A stretch of 64,000 bases of DNA from Sphingobacteriales bacterium (GTDB taxonomy: Bacteria; Bacteroidota; Bacteroidia; Chitinophagales; JADIYW01). The notes beneath the pieces are model-generated. The model was not told where the DNA came from. It worked only from the letters and a program-made list of their open reading frames with translations, and did not search any database. The position numbers and the translations under genes are program-made. The first letter of the stretch is position 1. Each line of letters begins with the position of its first letter. The stretch spans positions 248,001 to 312,000 of the forward strand of contig JADKIQ010000005.1 of the NCBI GenBank assembly GCA_016721245.1, written 5' to 3'. Shown here piece after piece: positions 1 through 8,386 of this stretch.

Positions 1-524
1 TGCGGATTTAGTAAACGTGGTTTTTGCTTATCAAACACGCTTAAATCGTTGTACACGCTATCGCTCATCGCAATAAAAGCATCCACGCTGTTTACAAAAT
101 ACTGCGTAAAAAATGTATCGCCGATGCGTTTTTCGTGCGGAATGATATTATCCAGAATAGATACAATTTTCGTGTGCTTATTGCGCTTCACAATTCTGCA
201 AATCGTACCCAAACACGGTGCCATGAAGGGCAGCCAGAACTTCACCACCAGCACATCCGGTTTTTGCTTCTTGATATTCAGTCCGACTTTAATCCAGTTG
301 AACGGATTGATGGAATTTACAGAAACATGGATAGTTAAATTTTCAGGCTTCGGTAAGGATGAATACTGCGTGGTCCCCGGAAATAAAAATTCAGGATACT
401 GCAGTGAAAAAGTTTCTATTGATACCTCGTCTTTCTCGTGCATGAATTCTCTGGCGAGGCGCTCATTGTATGCCGCCAAACCACCGCGCAAGGGATGCGC
501 CGAACCGAGAATTACTACTTTCAT
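1..524 (-). CDS. Glycosyltransferase, GT4-like, N-terminal part (cut by window edge)
   Basis: The minus-strand frame opens with ATG at 522-524 and stays open to base 1, so about 174 N-terminal residues are present and the C-terminus lies outside. The protein starts MKVVILGSAHPLRGG and continues with an AAYNERLA segment, the Rossmann strand and glycine-rich loop typical of the acceptor-binding domain of GT-B fold, GT4-like glycosyltransferases. A later 'KKQKPDVLVVKFW' stretch fits the next beta strand. The donor-binding half with the E-x7-E motif would be off the left edge, so the sugar specificity cannot be judged. It reads in the same direction as leuB, which lies upstream of it with an 84 bp gap. 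Confidence 0.8.
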   Translation of the reverse strand, partial: MKVVILGSAHPLRGGLAAYNERLAREFMHEKDEVSIETFSLQYPEFLFPGTTQYSSLPKPENLTIHVSVNSINPFNWIKVGLNIKKQKPDVLVVKFWLPFMAPCLGTICRIVKRNKHTKIVSILDNIIPHEKRIGDTFFTQYFVNSVDAFIAMSDSVYNDLSVFDKQKPRLLNP

Positions 525-608
525 CTGTATCTATTCATTTTTATAATGGTGCATATGGAATATTCATTAACATTTTTTCAATTGTCAGTCTTACTCATCT
601 TCAAATTT

Positions 609-1673
609 TCAAATTGAATTAATAAATTCCACAATTTTATCGCCCACCTGCGAGGTAGAACATTTTCCGTTATTGATATCTTCCGTCACAAAACCTTCCT
701 GCATGGCTTTATCTACCGCAGCAACAATGGCTCTACTTTCTTCGAGCAAACCAAAACTATATTCCAGCAATAATGCCGCGGATAAAATGGTTGCCATCGG
801 ATTGGCTATATTTTTACCGGCTGCCTGCGGATACGAACCATGAATCGGCTCGTACAAAGCAATCTTTGCTCCGATAGACGCAGACGGCAACATACCCAGA
901 CTGCCTGTAATTACGGAAGCTTCGTCGCTAATGATATCGCCGAACAGGTTTTCCGTGAGGATGACATCAAATTTGGTAGGCTTGGTAATTACTTCCATCG
1001 CCGCGCTGTCGATATAATTGCATTCCAGTTCTATATCCGGAAATTGTTTGGCATATTCCACCACCGTTTCACGCCATAGACGCGAGGTGGCCAGCACGTT
1101 TGCCTTATCCAGCAAGGTTACTTTTTTCTTTCTGTGTTGTGCAAACTGAAATGCTTTTTCCGTTATACGCAGAATCTCGTCTTTGGTATACACGCACGTA
1201 TCATAAGCAATAGTCTGGTCCTCGCTTCTGCCTCTTGGCTTTCCGAAATAGATACCGGAAATCAGTTCACGCACCACAATAAAATCTGCTCCTTTGATTC
1301 TGTCATTTTTCAGTGGGGAAGCATCTAGTAAAATATCATAGCTTTTCACCGGGCGAATATTGGCGTACAAACCTAAATTGCTGCGCATTTTAAGCAAGCC
1401 TTGCTCAGGACGTACTTTCGCAGACGGATCGTTGTCGTATTTTGGATCGCCGATGGCGCCAAATAAAATAGCATCACTGCTCAAGCAAAGTTCATGGGTT
1501 TCATCCGGATACGGATTTCCTGTTTTATCAATCGCTGTGGCACCAATTAAACCATAGTGGTATTCAAACTGGTGATTGTATTTTTTCTCAATCGCTTTCA
1601 GTACGTTCACCGCCTGTTCAATAATCTCAGGACCAATGCCGTCTCCCGGCAAAACTGCAATCTTCTTGTTCAT
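609..1673 (-). CDS. leuB: 3-isopropylmalate dehydrogenase
   Basis: A 354-residue protein of normal family length. It oxidatively decarboxylates 3-isopropylmalate to 2-ketoisocaproate with NAD+, the third step of leucine synthesis, in the cytosol. Visible motifs are the N-terminal KIAVLPGDGIGPEI, the substrate-binding region with 'RPEQGLLKMRSNLGLYANIRPVK', the catalytic Lys in 'LLDKANVLATSRLWRE', the Asp cluster in 'LTENLFGDIISDEAS' and the NAD loop 'EPIHGSYPQAAGKNIANPMAT'. The other leu genes are not in the window; in many Bacteroidota leuB sits at the end of an ilv/leu cluster, and here it is followed only by a glycosyltransferase. Confidence 0.96.
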   Translation of the reverse strand: MNKKIAVLPGDGIGPEIIEQAVNVLKAIEKKYNHQFEYHYGLIGATAIDKTGNPYPDETHELCLSSDAILFGAIGDPKYDNDPSAKVRPEQGLLKMRSNLGLYANIRPVKSYDILLDASPLKNDRIKGADFIVVRELISGIYFGKPRGRSEDQTIAYDTCVYTKDEILRITEKAFQFAQHRKKKVTLLDKANVLATSRLWRETVVEYAKQFPDIELECNYIDSAAMEVITKPTKFDVILTENLFGDIISDEASVITGSLGMLPSASIGAKIALYEPIHGSYPQAAGKNIANPMATILSAALLLEYSFGLLEESRAIVAAVDKAMQEGFVTEDINNGKCSTSQVGDKIVEFINSI

Positions 1674-1749
1674 ACTCCAAAAATAAACAACCTGAATGTA
1701 TAAATTATCTGTATAGTGTTATTAAATTTATATTGATAGATTTCTTGTA

Positions 1750-3183
1750 TTGAAGTTATTCTCTTTCATAACGATGTTGCTGGCTGTAATGAATTATTCT
1801 TACGGCAATGAAAGTGTCATTTCTCCTCAGAAAGAAAAAGCCATAAGATTGCTGTTGTACGATGAACAAACGGTATCCGCATTAAAAACCTTCACGCAGG
1901 AAATTACAAAATCCGGACAACAGAAAAACACAACAGAAACTGCCGACAACATCTACTGGATCAGTGAATGTCTTTTCAGGCTAAAGAAGCTCACATTTCT
2001 GGATACGCTGCTGCAAACAGGAATACTCTTTACACAAAAGAATAATGCGGATGCATTTTCAAAACTAAAAATAATAGAGGGAAAATCTCTGATAGAAAAA
2101 GGCAAATACAAAGAATGTATACGGATGCTGACGGAATTATCCACGCAAATTAAAGACATTACACTTCTATGCGAAATACGACTGACGATGGCAGATGCCA
2201 ATCAGCGGCTGCAATTGCTGAATCAAAGCAAACTCCATTATGACTATGTGCTAAAAACCGCCACGGATGCTGTACAGAAGGCCAGAGCAAACAACGGATT
2301 GGGCAGTTATTATTGCATATTGTCGGATTTTGATTCTGCCATTCTCTTCTATAACATCGCCTTCAAACAGTTTCAGCAGGAACTGGGCGAACAGCATTCC
2401 AGAATCGGGCAAGTGCATTACAACCTGGGATTGATTGCAGACCGGAAGTTTGATTTATATGAAGCGGAACTGCATTTCACCAAAGCCTTACAGCTATATA
2501 AAAAGCGGCTCGGCGACCTACATCCAAGGACGGCAGAAACCTATGGCTCTTTGGGTAGCTTATTTTTCATGAAAGACAATCCGGGCAAGGCGCTGTATTA
2601 TTCCGTGAAGGAACGGGATATTTTACTGCAATTATACGGAAAAGACAATCCGGATTTGGCTTATTCCTACCTCAATTGTGGCAAAATATATTATTTGCTG
2701 GGTGACAAAATACAATCTGAACAGCAACTGCTGCTTGCTATTGATTTGGTAAAAAAATATTTTGGAGTAAATCACAATTTATATCCGCAATGTATTGATG
2801 AACTGTCTAAAATATATACCGACAGAAAACAGTTTAGCGAAGCTGAAAAGATACTATATGCATGCATAAAACTCAAACAAAACAATCCTGATGAACTTTT
2901 GGCCGATCTCTATTTGCAATTGGCACAGAATTATTTACGACAACACAAGACTGAGAATGCGCACAAGTACTTTGCCTTAGCGAACAAGATTTATATCAAT
3001 GTTTACGGAGATAAAAACACACATTCCGTTGAGGCTGTATTGGGCTTATCTGATTGCTTTTTACAAAAAGAAGATTTTAAAACTGCATATTCTTATGCGC
3101 ATCTTGCATTTGATAAAACAACCCAGAACAATAAAAAATCATATTACCTTATGACCATTGGGAATGTTTACTGCGTGCTATAG
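1750..3183 (+). CDS. TPR-CHAT protein, N-terminal (TPR) part before a frameshift
   Basis: Starts with a probable TTG codon (MKLFSFITMLLAVMNYSYG, a signal-peptide-like leader); an in-frame ATG at 1774 is the alternative. Residues about 130-470 form repeated tetratricopeptide helices, for example 'GQVHYNLGLIADRKFDLYEAELHFTKALQLYKK' and the following 42-residue Kinesin-light-chain-like units spaced by 'LGDLHPRTAETYGSLGSLF'. The reading frame stops at 3181-3183, but the next frame continues the homology without a break from 3135. The crossover falls at the A6 run 3133-3138, where one extra A would restore a single protein of about 1,019 residues. See the next entry for the catalytic half. Confidence 0.8.
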   Translation: MKLFSFITMLLAVMNYSYGNESVISPQKEKAIRLLLYDEQTVSALKTFTQEITKSGQQKNTTETADNIYWISECLFRLKKLTFLDTLLQTGILFTQKNNADAFSKLKIIEGKSLIEKGKYKECIRMLTELSTQIKDITLLCEIRLTMADANQRLQLLNQSKLHYDYVLKTATDAVQKARANNGLGSYYCILSDFDSAILFYNIAFKQFQQELGEQHSRIGQVHYNLGLIADRKFDLYEAELHFTKALQLYKKRLGDLHPRTAETYGSLGSLFFMKDNPGKALYYSVKERDILLQLYGKDNPDLAYSYLNCGKIYYLLGDKIQSEQQLLLAIDLVKKYFGVNHNLYPQCIDELSKIYTDRKQFSEAEKILYACIKLKQNNPDELLADLYLQLAQNYLRQHKTENAHKYFALANKIYINVYGDKNTHSVEAVLGLSDCFLQKEDFKTAYSYAHLAFDKTTQNNKKSYYLMTIGNVYCVL

Positions 3184-4808
3184 CCTGTAAAAAAGAATTA
3201 TTAAACCGGAAACTCATTACACAACCGGATATAAAATCGGACATTGAAAACATAAAACATATCATTGCAGAAGCTACGCTTATCAAACAAACCTATTACT
3301 CCACCGGCAGTCAATTGTATTATGCTGAGAAAATGACGGAACTGAATCAGTTAGGCATTTATTTTCTTACGCATTTTTATAAAAAGACGGATACTTATTT
3401 TCTGGATAATCTCTTATTCTTTGCAGAGAACAGCAAGGCAAATCTATTGCGGAACAGAATTATTAACTACAAGGCAGAGGAAATTCTACCTCTGTCTGAA
3501 AAAGCTAAATCATCCGCTATTACAGGCAGACTGAATTATTTTATTTCATTAAATGAGAATCAGGAAACCAACCCGTTTAACATCAACGACTCGATTTTAT
3601 TTTACCAAAATCTCTACGAAACCTTTTCAAAATCCATTGAAAAAAAATATCCGAAAATCTACCGGTTGAAATACGGCGAAGTTCCCTTAAGCGCGCGGCA
3701 AATTCAAAAAAAATTACCAAAAGACTATACCTTTCTCGAATATTGCAATGACGGTACAACTTATTATTGTCTGGCGGTTTCAAAGAACCACATTACTTAT
3801 AAAATTTGCGGCAATAAACATCGCGCTGACTCTCTGATTGCCACCAATCAGCAATTGATAACAAACAAACATTACAATACCGGCATCAGTCATCAGTTAT
3901 TTAAAATTCTGCTGCCGCAATCATTACATGAAAACCTGCTCGTTTCAGCAGACGGCAGGATTTATGATGTCCCTTTCGATGCTTTATCCTGTAATCGGGA
4001 GCAGCAGGATTATGTACTCTACAAACACCGCGTCCAATATGTTTTTTCCGCCGGAACCTATTTCAATCATCAGCCGCCGGTGGAAAACAAACGCATTATT
4101 AGTTTTTATCCGGATTTCACCAATTCTCCTTATGCCGTTTTAAACAACTCGGAAGAACACGATGCGTTAAAATTATTTTCCAATTACAATGTGTACCATA
4201 AACAAAATGCTGTGAAGGAAAATTTTATCGCGCAATGCAACACGTCGGGCATTATACACATTGCATCTCATCTGATTACAGACACCCTTTCGCCGCTAAA
4301 ATCATTTCTTGTTTTTCAGCCCGACAGCTGCAACTATTCCCTTTCCATCAATGAAATATGGAAACTGAAGACCAACTGCCAGCTGATTACCTTAGCCTCC
4401 TGTCAAAGTAATTTTGGCAAGCACCAAAATGGAGAAGGCATACAAAATTTTGCCTGGGCTTTTCATTATGCGGGAGCCCGGAACATTTTATCAACGGAAT
4501 GGAACGCTTCTGATAAATCGACTTCAGCGATTATCAGTGACTTTTACAGAAACCTGAAAAATGGAAAAAACAAACAGGAAGCTCTTCAACTGGCGAAGAT
4601 AAATTACCTGCAAAACACCGATGCTATTGGCGCACAGCCGTTTTTCTGGTCAAACTTTTATCTGTACGGCGACGAAACTGCATTAACTATTTCTCCTTCC
4701 TTTCTGGTAAAATTCTGGTGGATGCCTGTTTTCCTGCTTTTACTTTGTTATCTTGCAATGGTAATTATCCGAAAAGTATACAGTAAGAAACAATATGACC
4801 ATTTATAG
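3135..4808 (+). CDS. TPR-CHAT protein, C-terminal caspase-like protease part with TM anchor
   Basis: This frame is open from 3135 and encodes the rest of the TPR array followed by a CHAT (caspase HetF associated with TPRs, clan CD peptidase) domain. The expected catalytic dyad is intact: His in 'IIHIASH' (codon 4269-4271) and Cys in 'LITLASCQSNFGKHQNGEG' (codon 4401-4403). The usual 'YAGARNILSTEW' strand follows. The C-terminus has one hydrophobic segment (FWWMPVFLLLLCYLAMVII) and a basic tail, so the protein is probably membrane-anchored. With an N-terminal leader, the TPR and CHAT parts may face the periplasm. The last 14 bp overlap the ion-channel gene, which suggests translational coupling. 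A truncated product could begin at TTG 3315 or ATG 3333, but the continuous homology argues for one broken gene. Confidence 0.8.
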   Translation, partial: KIILPYDHWECLLRAIACKKELLNRKLITQPDIKSDIENIKHIIAEATLIKQTYYSTGSQLYYAEKMTELNQLGIYFLTHFYKKTDTYFLDNLLFFAENSKANLLRNRIINYKAEEILPLSEKAKSSAITGRLNYFISLNENQETNPFNINDSILFYQNLYETFSKSIEKKYPKIYRLKYGEVPLSARQIQKKLPKDYTFLEYCNDGTTYYCLAVSKNHITYKICGNKHRADSLIATNQQLITNKHYNTGISHQLFKILLPQSLHENLLVSADGRIYDVPFDALSCNREQQDYVLYKHRVQYVFSAGTYFNHQPPVENKRIISFYPDFTNSPYAVLNNSEEHDALKLFSNYNVYHKQNAVKENFIAQCNTSGIIHIASHLITDTLSPLKSFLVFQPDSCNYSLSINEIWKLKTNCQLITLASCQSNFGKHQNGEGIQNFAWAFHYAGARNILSTEWNASDKSTSAIISDFYRNLKNGKNKQEALQLAKINYLQNTDAIGAQPFFWSNFYLYGDETALTISPSFLVKFWWMPVFLLLLCYLAMVIIRKVYSKKQYDHL

Positions 4809-5775
4809 AATTCTCTGGCGAAATGCATTGGTGTACCTGTTATTATTTGTGGTACTGCTCGTAGCAGGCACGATTGGTTATATGTTGCTGCAACACTTTA
4901 CGTTTATAGAAGCACTTTACATGACCACCATCACACTGGCTTCAGTCGGATTCTCTGAAACCCGTCCATTGGACAACACCGGAAGGGTTTTCACCATCTG
5001 TTTAATTCTGGCTAATCTTGGTATACTGACTTACGTAGTAACAAAAATTTCAAGATTTTTATTTGACGGAGAATTTATAAAACTATACAAACAACTTTCT
5101 ATGGAAAATAAAATTGCCACCCTTGAAAATCACGTAATTGTTTGCGGTTGCGGTCAAAACGGTTCTGAAGCGATAAAGGAATTACAAAAAAGCAATCTGC
5201 AGTTTGTTGCCATTGATAAATCCGGACCGGCATACATAAACGAACTTCCGTATTTCATTCTGGATGATGCCACACAGGATGAAGTATTATTACGCGCCGG
5301 TATTAAAAAAGCAAAAGCAATTCTGATTACACTGCCGAATGATGCCGAGAATATGTTTGTGGTATTAACGGCTAAAGAACTAAATCCTAACGTTACTATT
5401 ATCAGCAGGGCATCAAAAGATACTTCCGTAAAAAAAATAAAAGCTGCCGGAGCACATAACGTAATTATGCCGGATAAATTAGGCGGCGTTCATATGGCAA
5501 GTCTCGTTCTGTTTCCCGATGTGAAAGAGTTTATTGATGTAATGAGTACCTATCAGAACAATGGCATTAAAATAACGGAACTGGTACCGACTAAAAGTCA
5601 GACCTTACAACAATTGAATTCCTGGCAAATCTGTGGTGCGACTATTTTAGGCATTAAACAACAAAATGGAGAGTATATAGTGAACCCTTTATGTGAATAT
5701 TCCATTGAGCTGGCAGACCGAATTATTGTTATGGGCAATAAAGAACAAATCAATCAGTTAAAAAAAATTATCTAA
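4795..5775 (+). CDS. Two-TM potassium channel with cytoplasmic TrkA-N/TrkA-C (RCK) domains
   Basis: A 326-residue protein. Residues about 10-32 and 64-88 are transmembrane helices flanking a pore loop; the filter region reads TTITLASVGFSETRP (residues 45-59), in place of the canonical TVGYGD. Residues about 113-230 form a Rossmann-type TrkA-N domain with the dinucleotide loop VCGCGQNG (G118, G120, G123) and an acidic end of strand two ('AIDKSGPAY'). Residues about 250-326 match a TrkA-C domain. The architecture is that of MthK/Kch-like ligand-gated K+ channels. The gene starts inside the TPR-CHAT gene. The changed filter makes ion selectivity uncertain, although SVGFSE-like forms do occur in such channels. 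Confidence 0.9.
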   Translation: MTIYRILWRNALVYLLLFVVLLVAGTIGYMLLQHFTFIEALYMTTITLASVGFSETRPLDNTGRVFTICLILANLGILTYVVTKISRFLFDGEFIKLYKQLSMENKIATLENHVIVCGCGQNGSEAIKELQKSNLQFVAIDKSGPAYINELPYFILDDATQDEVLLRAGIKKAKAILITLPNDAENMFVVLTAKELNPNVTIISRASKDTSVKKIKAAGAHNVIMPDKLGGVHMASLVLFPDVKEFIDVMSTYQNNGIKITELVPTKSQTLQQLNSWQICGATILGIKQQNGEYIVNPLCEYSIELADRIIVMGNKEQINQLKKII

Positions 5776-5815
5776 TATCAACTGAATTCTCATTTTTTGA
5801 GTCTAAATTTAATGT

Positions 5816-6946
5816 ATGTTGTTGCCTTTAGAATATCATTTTCCGGATAATACAATACCGGCCAAACGGTTAGATAAATTGCTGGCTTCCGGATATTTCA
5901 GAACCGGCAACTACCTTATGCGCACAAGGGTGCTTTATTTCAATGATGAAATTCTGAACACACTGCACATCCGTATTCTTTTGCAGGAACATCATTTTTC
6001 TAAAAGTCTTCAAAAAATACTGAAGAAAAATAAAGAAAAATTCACCTACAGCATTCAGCCTTTTAACATCACGATAGAAAAAGAGTTGTTGTACAAGCAG
6101 CATAAAAAACGATTTAAAGGAAATGCCTCTAACAGCTTGTCTGGTTTTATGTATGACAACTACAACAAAAACATCTTCAACACTTTTGAGATAAATATTT
6201 ACGATGAAGGCAAACTGATTGCTTTCAGTTTTTTTGATGTGGGCATTACGAGTATGGCCAGCATCATTGGCATTTTCGACCAGCAGTATTCAAGCTACAG
6301 TTTAGGCATTTACACCATGCTGCTGGAAATGGAGTACGCCAAATCCATGCAGTTTAAGTACTATTATCCAGGCTATGTGGCCTATGAGCCTTCTCAGTTT
6401 AATTATAAATTGCGACTGGCAGACAGTTTTGAATTTTACGACTGGTACAGCAAACGCTGGATTTCTTTTGAGAAACGGAATAAGAAAACGAAAGTCAATG
6501 ATTTCTTTAATGAAAAGATGCAGCACGCAAAGAAGTGGCTGGATGTTTTTAAATTACCGTACCAAGAATTATTCTACCCTTATTTCTACATGGGCAGTAT
6601 GTATCCAAAATCCGATTGCGTAAAAGGCGTGCATCATTTACAGATTCAGGATTTTGACATCGAAGGTTTATATTATATAGTGGAATTTCATCCCGAAAAA
6701 ATGGAACTGATGCTTTCAGGTGTAACGGTACACAAATATCAGTTTGAAGACTACATCGATTTTTCCGAAACCTACGATTCTAAAAAATGGAAACGGGTTT
6801 TATTGTACCTGCATCCAACGATTGTAGTGCGCAATGAATATGAATTGTACGCCGGTTACATTTTTCTGCAGGATTTATTCAAACAGCATTTATTGCCGCC
6901 CCCCGTTCCAAATACAGAATTTCAAAACCCTAATTTGAACAGATAA
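5816..6946 (+). CDS. Arginyl/leucyl-tRNA-protein transferase-like protein (ATE/Bpt family, GNAT fold)
   Basis: A 376-residue protein. The central part (about residues 85-220) carries the signature order of the ATE/Bpt C-terminal acyltransferase fold: 'LYKQHKKRFKG', then 'GKLIAFSFFDVG', then 'SLGIYTMLLEMEYAK', then 'FKYYYPGYV' and 'FNYKLR'. Family members transfer an amino acid from aminoacyl-tRNA to protein N-termini to create N-degrons. The N-terminal Cys cluster of classical Ate1/Bpt enzymes is not visible, and about 140 further residues of unknown fold follow the GNAT part, so the true substrate is open. It lies 40 bp after the channel gene and 33 bp before the Crp/Fnr gene, all on one strand. 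Confidence 0.7.
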   Translation: MLLPLEYHFPDNTIPAKRLDKLLASGYFRTGNYLMRTRVLYFNDEILNTLHIRILLQEHHFSKSLQKILKKNKEKFTYSIQPFNITIEKELLYKQHKKRFKGNASNSLSGFMYDNYNKNIFNTFEINIYDEGKLIAFSFFDVGITSMASIIGIFDQQYSSYSLGIYTMLLEMEYAKSMQFKYYYPGYVAYEPSQFNYKLRLADSFEFYDWYSKRWISFEKRNKKTKVNDFFNEKMQHAKKWLDVFKLPYQELFYPYFYMGSMYPKSDCVKGVHHLQIQDFDIEGLYYIVEFHPEKMELMLSGVTVHKYQFEDYIDFSETYDSKKWKRVLLYLHPTIVVRNEYELYAGYIFLQDLFKQHLLPPPVPNTEFQNPNLNR

Positions 6947-6979
6947 TAATAACAACTATAATTTTCGTATCTTCACTTT

Positions 6980-7576
6980 ATGGATTTGATGCAGATTATC
7001 CCGACAGCGCAACGTGTTTTAAAACATTATGATATTACTTTTCTTACGCCAAAAGAATGGGCTACGCTGATTCAGTACGGATCGCTGAAATCGTTTAAAA
7101 AAGGAGAGAATTTCATTACCGCTAATCAAATCAACACCAAAATTGCTTTCATCCTGAAAGGCGGCTTTCGCTTTTTTTACGAGAAAAACGACAACGAAAT
7201 CACTTGCTTACTCGGCTTTGAAAACAACCTGATTGGCAGTTTCGAATGCAATATTCTGAAACAACCCTGTACACAAACCATACAGGCAATTGAAGACAGT
7301 GAATTGTTTATCATCGATTATAAAGATCTGGAAAAACTGTACGACAAAAGTCCGAAGTTTGAACGTGTGGGCCGACTGATACTGGAATACTATCTGGCCT
7401 TTATGCAGCAGCGCATTACCTCCTATTTACTGGATACGCCGGAAGAACGCTACATGCGCCTCATCCGCGAAACGCCGGACTTACTAAACAGAGTTCCCTT
7501 GCAATACATTGCTTCGTATATCGGTGTTACGCCGGTTTCGCTGAGCAGAATTCGCAAACGGATTTTGAAAAAATAA
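6980..7576 (+). CDS. Crp/Fnr-family transcriptional regulator
   Basis: A 198-residue protein. Residues about 28-125 form a cyclic-nucleotide-binding-like beta barrel ('LKSFKKGENFITANQ', 'KIAFILKGGFRFFYEKNDNEIT'), and residues about 165-196 a winged helix-turn-helix ('VPLQYIASYIGVTPVSLSRIRKRI'). There is no Cys set for an Fnr iron-sulfur cluster and the canonical cAMP phosphate-binding cassette is not obvious, as is usual for Bacteroidota members. It may control the run of genes upstream of it or act elsewhere; the sequence does not settle this. A TATCTTCA near-match to the -7 element lies just before the start, so it may also have its own promoter. Confidence 0.9.
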   Translation: MDLMQIIPTAQRVLKHYDITFLTPKEWATLIQYGSLKSFKKGENFITANQINTKIAFILKGGFRFFYEKNDNEITCLLGFENNLIGSFECNILKQPCTQTIQAIEDSELFIIDYKDLEKLYDKSPKFERVGRLILEYYLAFMQQRITSYLLDTPEERYMRLIRETPDLLNRVPLQYIASYIGVTPVSLSRIRKRILKK

Positions 7577-7580
7577 ACCT

Positions 7581-7931
7581 ATGAAATTCATTGTTGCTTT
7601 TCTATTGTGCCTTATCTATACAGGCGCTTTCTCCAAAGATGACATCATCGAAAAAATGGCGTCTGCCGTTTGTGACTGTCTGAAAGAAAATGAAAAACAG
7701 GCCAAGAAACAAGAAGGAAGCACTACATATACAACCTGCATTATAGAACATCTGGAACCGCACAAACACGCCATTAAGAAACTCATTAAGCAGATTATCC
7801 GCAAGGATAACAAAGGCGAAGATTTGGAAGCGCTGGATGCTTTTAATGAATCGTTTGAAAAAGCCCTGAATAAAACCTGCCCGGGTCAGTCTTTCGACTA
7901 CAGCGACATCTTTAACGGTTTGCTGAAATAA
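7581..7931 (+). CDS. Small secreted Cys-containing protein of unknown function
   Basis: A 116-residue protein that starts 4 bp after the Crp/Fnr stop codon and is almost certainly cotranscribed with it. It begins with a signal peptide (MKFIVAFLLCLIYTGAFS), followed by a mostly helical charged domain. The mature part has four cysteines: a C-x-C pair ('SAVCDCLKE'), one in 'TTCIIEH' and one near the end ('NKTCPGQSF'), so two disulfides in the periplasm are possible. Small secreted proteins with an 'AxCxC' helix are common in Bacteroidota, but no function is assigned to them. A strong hairpin terminator follows directly. Confidence 0.75.
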   Translation: MKFIVAFLLCLIYTGAFSKDDIIEKMASAVCDCLKENEKQAKKQEGSTTYTTCIIEHLEPHKHAIKKLIKQIIRKDNKGEDLEALDAFNESFEKALNKTCPGQSFDYSDIFNGLLK

Positions 7932-7936
7932 AAAAA

Positions 7937-7960
7937 GCGAAGCACCTGCTTCGCCTTCCT
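7937..7960. terminator. Bidirectional hairpin terminator
   Basis: GCGAAG (7937-7942) pairs with CTTCGC (7949-7954) across a six-base loop. The stem is preceded by an A-run (7928-7936) and followed by a T-rich stretch. It sits in the 42 bp gap between two convergent genes, so it can end transcription from both sides. Confidence 0.75.
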
Positions 7961-7973
7961 TTTATTTTATGAA

Positions 7974-8261
7974 TTATTTGTAGTACTGTGCTTTCGTGTA
8001 TTTTTTCGGCACGTATTTTCTGTTGATTAAAGGTTCTCTGTTTCTGTTCAAGAACGATTCTCCTGCTTGTCTGTCGCGGTTGATTAAAGGTTCCGTGCGT
8101 ACGTTTACCAGTTTCTTGTTCGGGTCGAAGTTGGGGTTTAACTGTTTGGAAGAAGAAGCTGTATTTGCTTTAGGTGCTCCTGCCTGTGCGAAATTTGCGG
8201 TAGTTATGATTAAAGTAAGGATAACTGCTGCTGTTCTGATGATGTTTGTTGTGTTTTTCAT
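7974..8261 (-). CDS. Small secreted protein of unknown function
   Basis: The likely start is ATG 8259-8261, giving 95 residues with a clear signal peptide (MKNTTNIIRTAAVILTLII followed by TTANFAQA). A longer frame to 8318 exists, but its extra 19 residues precede the signal peptide and are unlikely to be translated. The mature part is basic and polar and contains two copies of an 'EPLINR' unit ('VRTEPLINRDRQAGESFLNRNREPLINRKYVPKKY'), a short internal repeat. No family is recognised. It converges on the 116-residue secreted protein across a shared terminator. Confidence 0.6.
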   Translation of the reverse strand: MKNTTNIIRTAAVILTLIITTANFAQAGAPKANTASSSKQLNPNFDPNKKLVNVRTEPLINRDRQAGESFLNRNREPLINRKYVPKKYTKAQYYK

Positions 8262-8386
8262 GATAATTATTTTTAGTGTTATTTGATGATGTAAAGTTAT
8301 GCCGGAACAGCTCCGCACACGTCAGGGGATAACACGATAAATAAAATTCAGGGTTTTCCACTAGTCCGGCCTCGGACTAAAAAGAC

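Noticed and set aside
49..546. Plus-strand frame of 165 codons at the left edge
   Set aside because: The opposite strand encodes a clear glycosyltransferase, so this is a shadow.
3125..3150. Programmed -1 frameshifting in the TPR-CHAT gene
   Set aside because: The local sequence T AAA AAA T does not form a good X_XXY_YYZ slippery heptamer and no obvious downstream pseudoknot was seen. A base loss is simpler.
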